Of a DNA stretch of 9,108 nucleotides, positions 5,214 to 9,108 are shown piece by piece. Position numbers and translations under genes: made by a program. The notes under the pieces were generated by a model. The model was not told where the DNA came from. It saw nothing but the letters and a program-made list of their open reading frames with translations, and did not search any database. Source of the DNA: an uncultured Bacilli bacterium (GTDB taxonomy: Bacteria; Bacillota_I; Bacilli_A; RF39; UBA660); the NCBI GenBank assembly GCA_947624075.1, contig CANQIM010000039.1, positions 1 through 9,108 on the forward strand, written 5' to 3'. Each line of letters begins with the position of its first letter. Within the stretch, counting starts at the first letter, position 1.

Positions 5214-5234
5214 TTTAAAAATACTAATTTATGC

Positions 5235-5263
5235 TTTAAAATTTCTTTATTTTATTGTAAAAT
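5235..5263 (+). promoter_or_regulatory. Candidate promoter of tRNA-Gln
   Basis: -35 TTTAAA (5235-5240), 17-base spacer, -10 TAAAAT (5258-5263), with a start near 5270 and the tRNA at 5278. Spacing is ideal but both hexamers are imperfect in very AT-rich DNA. Confidence 0.5.
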
Positions 5264-5277
5264 AAGGATGATTACAT

Positions 5278-5352
5278 TGCCCTATGGCCAAGTGGTAAGG
5301 CAGTGCGCTCTGACCGCACGATGCGTTAGTTCGAATCTAACTAGGGCAACCA
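5278..5352 (+). tRNA. tRNA-Gln(CUG)
   Basis: A 75-base cloverleaf with encoded CCA. The acceptor TGCCCTA/TAGGGCA is fully paired and shows the U1-A72 pair typical of bacterial tRNA-Gln. D stem GCC/GGC, anticodon stem GTGCG/CGCAC and T stem GTTAG/CTAAC are all paired. The anticodon is CTG at 5310-5312, which reads only CAG. Glutamine in this window is written mainly as CAA, so a UUG-anticodon tRNA-Gln should exist elsewhere. A terminator follows, then gltX. Confidence 0.95.
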
Positions 5353-5368
5353 CTATTTTGGGGTTAGG

Positions 5369-5402
5369 TAGAAAGAATTAGGAATAATTATTTCTATTTT
5401 TT
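5369..5402 (+). terminator. Terminator after tRNA-Gln
   Basis: Arms at 5369-5380 and 5385-5396 pair at 11 of 12 positions (one G-A mismatch) around a GGAA tetraloop, followed by six T (5397-5402). I see no convincing promoter between here and gltX at 5434, so gltX may depend partly on read-through from the tRNA promoter. Confidence 0.75.
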
Positions 5403-5433
5403 GTCTATTTACTTATAGAGAGGATGAAAAAGA

Positions 5434-7089
5434 ATGGAACTTAAAGAAAGAGAAGAATTAGCAGAATTACTTTTTCCAAATATTAAACATGATAGAGATT
5501 ATTATGAAAAAATGTATCCTGAAAGAAATTTAAAAGATGGTGCTATGGTTACAAGATTTGGACCTTCTCCTACAGGATTTGTTCATATGGGTAGTTTGTT
5601 TGGTTCTTTTTGTGATTTTGTTTTTGCTAAACAGAGTGGGGGAGTATTCTTTTTACGAATAGAAGATACTGATCAAAAAAGAAGCATTGAAAATGGAGTA
5701 GAAGGAATATTTAAGGACTTAGATGCATTTGATATTAAACCAAATGAAAGTAGTATTGTTGGTGGAAAATATGGTCCTTATATTCAAAGTGAAAGAACAG
5801 AAATATATCAAACTTACGTAAAAGATTTAATTAGACAAGGCTTTGCTTATCCTTGTTTTATGAGTGAAGAAGAAATAAATGAAATTAGACAAGAACAAGA
5901 ATTAAGTAAGATAAAAATTGGTATTTATGGACATTATGCAGTGGATAGAGATTTATCACTTAATGAGATAAAAGAAAATCTAGATAAGGGATTAGAATAT
6001 GTTATAAGATTAAAGTCTCCAGGTAATGCTAAAAATGAAATAGAAGTAATGGATTGCATTAAAGGAAAAATGAAATTTCCAGAACATGATATGGATACAG
6101 TTTTACTAAAGAAAGATGGAACTCCTACTTATCATTTAGCTCATGTAATTGATGATCATTTGATGCATACAACTCATGTTATTAGAGGTGATGAATGGGT
6201 TGCTAGCTTGCCACTTCATGTACAACTTTTTCAAATATTAGGCTTTAAAATGCCACATTATGCTCATACAGCACCAATAACTAAGAAAGATGAAGGTGGA
6301 ATAAGAAAACTATCAAAAAGAAAAGATCCTGAGGCTAAAGTATCATATTATGATGAAGTCGGTATTCCAATAGAAGCAGTTAAACTTTATCTTGCAACAA
6401 TACTAAATTCTAATTTTGAAGAATGGTATTTAAATAATCAAGATAAAAAAATAGAAGATTTTACTTTTTCATTTGATAAAATGGCTATTGGTGGAACTTT
6501 GTTTGATCTAGATAAACTAGGTAATATAAGTAAAACTTATTTTTCACGTAAGAGTGGGGAAGAAGTATTTAAGGAAACTTTAGAGTATGCTAAAAAGTTT
6601 GATAAAGATTATGCTAGAATTTTAGAAGAGAATAAAGAAGACATGGAAAAGTTTTTAAATATCGAAAAAGATAGTGATAGACCACGTAAAGATATAAGTA
6701 AATATAGTGATGTTAAAGAAGAATTTTCTTATGCTATTGATGAATTATTCTATAAAGAAAATTATAGTAAATATGATGGAAATAAAAAGTTTGATGTTTC
6801 TTTAATAAGAAGTTATGTCCAAGATGTTTTAGATTTAGAAGTATCTAATGAAAAGTGGTTTGACGATATAAAAGAATTTGCTCTTAAAAATGGTTATGCT
6901 TCTTCTCCTAAAGAATATAAACAAAATCCTAATAATTTTAAAGGACATGTAGGAGATATATGTGAAGCATTAAGAGTTATGGTTACTGGTAGAACTAAAT
7001 CACCTGATTTATTCTCTATTGTAAAAATATTAGGAAAGAATAGAGTTTTAGAGAGAATAAATAGGTATGAAAATTTTATAGAAAAATAA
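5434..7089 (+). CDS. gltX: Glutamyl-tRNA synthetase (glutamate--tRNA ligase)
   Basis: A 551-residue class I synthetase that activates glutamate with ATP and loads it on tRNA-Glu in the cytoplasm. The HIGH-type signature is in RFGPSPTGFVHMGS (41-54), with His51 and Gly53 conserved. The KMSKS loop is KLSKR (292-296), followed by KDPEAKV, a form I associate with clostridial and Mollicutes-type enzymes of about 550 residues, longer than the roughly 480-residue E. coli type. FLRIEDTD, shortly after the HIGH motif, is also a GluRS hallmark. The C-terminal part is the anticodon-binding helical domain. The start is set by GAGAGG (5418-5423), ten bases before ATG; an ATG at 5424 leads only to a six-codon frame. 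tRNA-Gln lies just upstream. If the enzyme is non-discriminating it also makes Glu-tRNA-Gln for GatCAB, but that cannot be read from the sequence. No T-box leader fits in the gap. Confidence 0.96.
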   Translation: MELKEREELAELLFPNIKHDRDYYEKMYPERNLKDGAMVTRFGPSPTGFVHMGSLFGSFCDFVFAKQSGGVFFLRIEDTDQKRSIENGVEGIFKDLDAFDIKPNESSIVGGKYGPYIQSERTEIYQTYVKDLIRQGFAYPCFMSEEEINEIRQEQELSKIKIGIYGHYAVDRDLSLNEIKENLDKGLEYVIRLKSPGNAKNEIEVMDCIKGKMKFPEHDMDTVLLKKDGTPTYHLAHVIDDHLMHTTHVIRGDEWVASLPLHVQLFQILGFKMPHYAHTAPITKKDEGGIRKLSKRKDPEAKVSYYDEVGIPIEAVKLYLATILNSNFEEWYLNNQDKKIEDFTFSFDKMAIGGTLFDLDKLGNISKTYFSRKSGEEVFKETLEYAKKFDKDYARILEENKEDMEKFLNIEKDSDRPRKDISKYSDVKEEFSYAIDELFYKENYSKYDGNKKFDVSLIRSYVQDVLDLEVSNEKWFDDIKEFALKNGYASSPKEYKQNPNNFKGHVGDICEALRVMVTGRTKSPDLFSIVKILGKNRVLERINRYENFIEK

Positions 7090-7114
7090 AATAATATATA
7101 GAAGTGTAAAGTAG

Positions 7115-7147
7115 AAAAAAGCTTTATGTAGATTTATTGCTTTTTTT
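7115..7147 (+). terminator. Terminator after gltX
   Basis: AAAAAAGC (7115-7122) pairs with GCTTTTTT (7139-7146) across a 16-base loop, with the T run as the right arm. It separates gltX from the polysaccharide genes. The right arm is shared with the next promoter's -35 box. Confidence 0.65.
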
Positions 7148-7165
7148 GTAAATTATTGTTACAAT
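7137..7165 (+). promoter_or_regulatory. Promoter of the polysaccharide operon
   Basis: -35 TTGCTT (7137-7142), 17-base spacer, TGT then -10 TACAAT (7160-7165). This extended -10 promoter overlaps the gltX terminator stem and starts near 7172, just before the AGAGGG ribosome site. Confidence 0.7.
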
Positions 7166-7190
7166 GAGGTAGTTAGAGGGATGTGTAGCT

Positions 7191-8573
7191 ATGGAAGAAA
7201 TAAATTTAAAAGAATTACTTAATTACTTTAAATCAAAGATTGGTTTGATTATTTTGGTGCTTTTTTGTGCTATTACAATAGGAAATTCTTTTACTATGTT
7301 GACAAGAGTACCAATGTATCAAAGTACTACTAAAATAGTTTTAGTTAGTGAAAATGGTAGTAATCAAGGTGATTTACAATTTAATAGAAACTTGGTTGGT
7401 ACTTATAGTGAAATTATTAAAAGTAGAACAGTTTTAAGTAACGTTATAAATAATTTAGGAATTGATGAAACAGCAGAAGAGTTATCTAAAAATACGACAG
7501 TTACATCTGTTTCTAATACAGAAGTTATTATAATTACCGTTGCTAATAAGAATGCTGAAGATGCTAAGTTGATTGCCGATGAAACAGCAGAAGTATTTAT
7601 GAAGGAAGTTCAAAAGATTTATAAACTTAATAACGTAAGTGTAATTGACAAGGCACAAGAAGCTAGTAGTCCATTTAATATTAATTATGTAAAAGATAAT
7701 GTTATTTATATTGCTATTGGTTTAATACTTGGTCTTGGTATAGCCTTTGTAATGTATTATTTTGATACAACTATTAAGACGAGTAATGAAATTGAAGATA
7801 AGTTGGGAGAAAATGTACTTGGTACTGTTCCTAAAGAAGAAAATTCTTATGACTTAGTTATTAATATTAATCCAAAGAGTATCTTTAGTGAAGCAATTAA
7901 AAGTATTCGTACAAATTTGGCTTTCTCATCTATTGATAAAGAAATAAAAGTAATATTAAATACATCGCCTGAAGCTAGTGATGGTAAGAGTTTTATTTCC
8001 GCTAATTTAGCAGTTGCTTATGCTCAGACTGATAAAAGAGTTTTAATTATTGATTGTGATTTGCGTCGTGGTAGACAACATGAAGTATTTGAAGTAATGA
8101 ACCCAACTAGTGGTGGATATTCTAATTTGATTTTAAACTATGGGGAAGGGGTAGTTATTGGAGATTATGTTAGTCGTACTAATGTAAAAGGTGTTGATAT
8201 TATACCTACTGGTCCTACGCCACCAAACCCTGTAGAATTACTTTCAAGTGATAATAATAGAAGACTATTGAATAGATTAAAGAGACTGTATGATATCATT
8301 ATTTTAGATTGTCCACCAGTGCTAGGTTTAAGTGATGCAATGGTATTAACTCAGTTTAGTGATGCTAATTTAGTTGTTGTATCAGCTAAAAAGACGAAGT
8401 TTGAAAACTTAGAAAAGACAAAGAAGCAATTTGAACAAGTTAAAGCAGAGATTGCTGGTGTTATACTTAATAAAGCAGAAACAACTCATAGTGAACAATA
8501 TGGCTATTATTACAATGACTATTTTAAAGAAGAATCTGAAAAAAAGAAGAAGAAAAAAGAAAAGACTAAATGA
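7191..8573 (+). CDS. Fused chain-length regulator and BY-type tyrosine kinase (CpsC-CpsD like)
   Basis: A 460-residue membrane protein controlling capsule or exopolysaccharide assembly. The N-terminal Wzz-type part has membrane helices at about 17-37 and 171-191 around an external loop of about 130 residues, short as in CpsC rather than Wzc. The C-terminal cytoplasmic kinase has EAIKSIR (234-240, a variant of the ExxRxxR oligomerisation motif), Walker A EASDGKS (261-267), Walker A' IIDCDLR (286-292) and Walker B IIILDCPP (369-376). The tyrosine cluster EQYGYYYNDYF (435-445) is the expected autophosphorylation tail, followed by a lysine-rich end. Walker A departs from the usual PGEGKST: Ser replaces the first Gly and Phe follows Ser267, though Lys266 is kept. 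Gram-positive systems usually split these domains into two genes. The next gene overlaps by ATGA, implying coupled translation with the phosphatase. Confidence 0.93.
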   Translation: MEEINLKELLNYFKSKIGLIILVLFCAITIGNSFTMLTRVPMYQSTTKIVLVSENGSNQGDLQFNRNLVGTYSEIIKSRTVLSNVINNLGIDETAEELSKNTTVTSVSNTEVIIITVANKNAEDAKLIADETAEVFMKEVQKIYKLNNVSVIDKAQEASSPFNINYVKDNVIYIAIGLILGLGIAFVMYYFDTTIKTSNEIEDKLGENVLGTVPKEENSYDLVININPKSIFSEAIKSIRTNLAFSSIDKEIKVILNTSPEASDGKSFISANLAVAYAQTDKRVLIIDCDLRRGRQHEVFEVMNPTSGGYSNLILNYGEGVVIGDYVSRTNVKGVDIIPTGPTPPNPVELLSSDNNRRLLNRLKRLYDIIILDCPPVLGLSDAMVLTQFSDANLVVVSAKKTKFENLEKTKKQFEQVKAEIAGVILNKAETTHSEQYGYYYNDYFKEESEKKKKKKEKTK

Positions 8574-9108
8574 AAGATTTACATTGCCATTTGCTGTATG
8601 GAATTGATGATGGTTCTGCTGATATCGAAGAGTCTGTTGGTATATTAAAAAAAGCAGCCAATCAAGGTATTACAGAAGTAATGATTACACCTCATTACAT
8701 GGAAAATACAAAATATAATTGTAATAATAAGACGAAAATAGAATTATTTAAAAACTTATATAAAAGAATTGCTGAAGAAAAAATAGATTTAAAATTGTAT
8801 TTAGGGAACGAAATATATTTCACAGAAAATATGTTGGAATTACTTGCTAATAAAGAAATAATGTCTCTAAACGGGGGAAAGTATTTATTAATTGAGTTTC
8901 CAATGCATAATATGATTCATGGTACAAGAGATTATTTATTTAGACTTATTAATAAAGGCTATATACCAATAATTGCTCATCCTGAAAGATATAGATTTTT
9001 TCAAGATCATCCTGATTTTATAGAAAAATACATAAATATGGGAGTGTTATTTCAAGGTAATTATTTGAGTCTATATGGCAAGTATGGGAAAAATGCTAAG
9101 AAGTTGCT
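8570..9108 (+). CDS. cpsB: CpsB/Wzh-type PHP-family protein-tyrosine phosphatase (3' end outside window)
   Basis: 179 codons are visible and the frame is open at the window edge; family members are about 240-260 residues. It should remove phosphate from the tyrosine tail of the kinase encoded just upstream. DLHCH near the N-terminus gives the metal-binding His5 and His7, with the typical IDDGS following. His42 (TPHY), Glu81 (GNE), Glu109 (LLIEFP) and His137 (AHPERY) match the manganese-binding pattern of S. pneumoniae CpsB. The final Asp-x-His pair would lie beyond the window. The ATG overlaps the kinase stop codon as ATGA and has no strong ribosome site of its own, so translation is probably coupled. 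The gene order kinase then phosphatase is the reverse of the pneumococcal B-C-D order. Confidence 0.93.
   Translation, partial: MKDLHCHLLYGIDDGSADIEESVGILKKAANQGITEVMITPHYMENTKYNCNNKTKIELFKNLYKRIAEEKIDLKLYLGNEIYFTENMLELLANKEIMSLNGGKYLLIEFPMHNMIHGTRDYLFRLINKGYIPIIAHPERYRFFQDHPDFIEKYINMGVLFQGNYLSLYGKYGKNAKKL

Noticed and set aside
5353..5433. T-box or other riboswitch ahead of gltX
   Set aside because: The 81-base gap contains a terminator for the tRNA but no T-box sequence or specifier stem.
8571..8573. Possible use of TGA as tryptophan (Mycoplasma code)
   Set aside because: TGA ends the kinase frame exactly where the phosphatase starts, and tryptophan is TGG in all genes here, so the standard bacterial code fits.

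Overview
The window is AT-rich, densely packed bacterial DNA with mostly strong AG-rich ribosome sites and sigma-A type promoters. This points to a low-GC Bacillota or Mollicutes-related gut-type lineage. The standard code fits: tryptophan is TGG throughout, and TGA ends the polysaccharide kinase gene inside an ATGA overlap. I cannot name the species.

Region by region. (1) 1-926: a 12-G tract abuts a TATAAT box upstream of a gene for a secreted protein with a phage baseplate/tail-collar-like C-terminal domain; this looks like a phase-variable surface protein. (2) 1051-3233: a homodimer-type ABC exporter followed by a small membrane-anchored protein of unknown function. (3) 3248-3589, minus strand: an unknown small protein starting with TTG, facing region 2 across a shared bidirectional terminator. 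(4) 3667-3858: tRNA-Met(CAU) with its own promoter and terminator. (5) 3824-4257: an otherwise empty intergenic stretch that reads as an unannotated type I toxin-antitoxin-like locus. A 27-residue hydrophobic peptide is encoded on the minus strand and a convergent antisense RNA on the plus strand, with opposite terminators; the minus-strand mRNA can pair its 5' end with its 3' end. A partly decayed second copy of the control module lies at 4197-4257. (6) 4413-5213: an orphan 266-residue protein. (7) 5278-7089: tRNA-Gln(CUG), then gltX for glutamyl-tRNA synthetase. (8) 7191-9108: the start of a capsule/exopolysaccharide operon, with a fused CpsC-CpsD type chain-length regulator/tyrosine kinase overlapping a CpsB-type phosphatase that runs off the window.

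The kinase and phosphatase probably form an opposing phosphorylation pair controlling polysaccharide assembly. tRNA-Gln and GltX may be functionally linked if the enzyme is non-discriminating. The most novel content is the toxin-antitoxin-like locus in region 5 and the G-tract promoter in region 1. Both are inferred from sequence alone.
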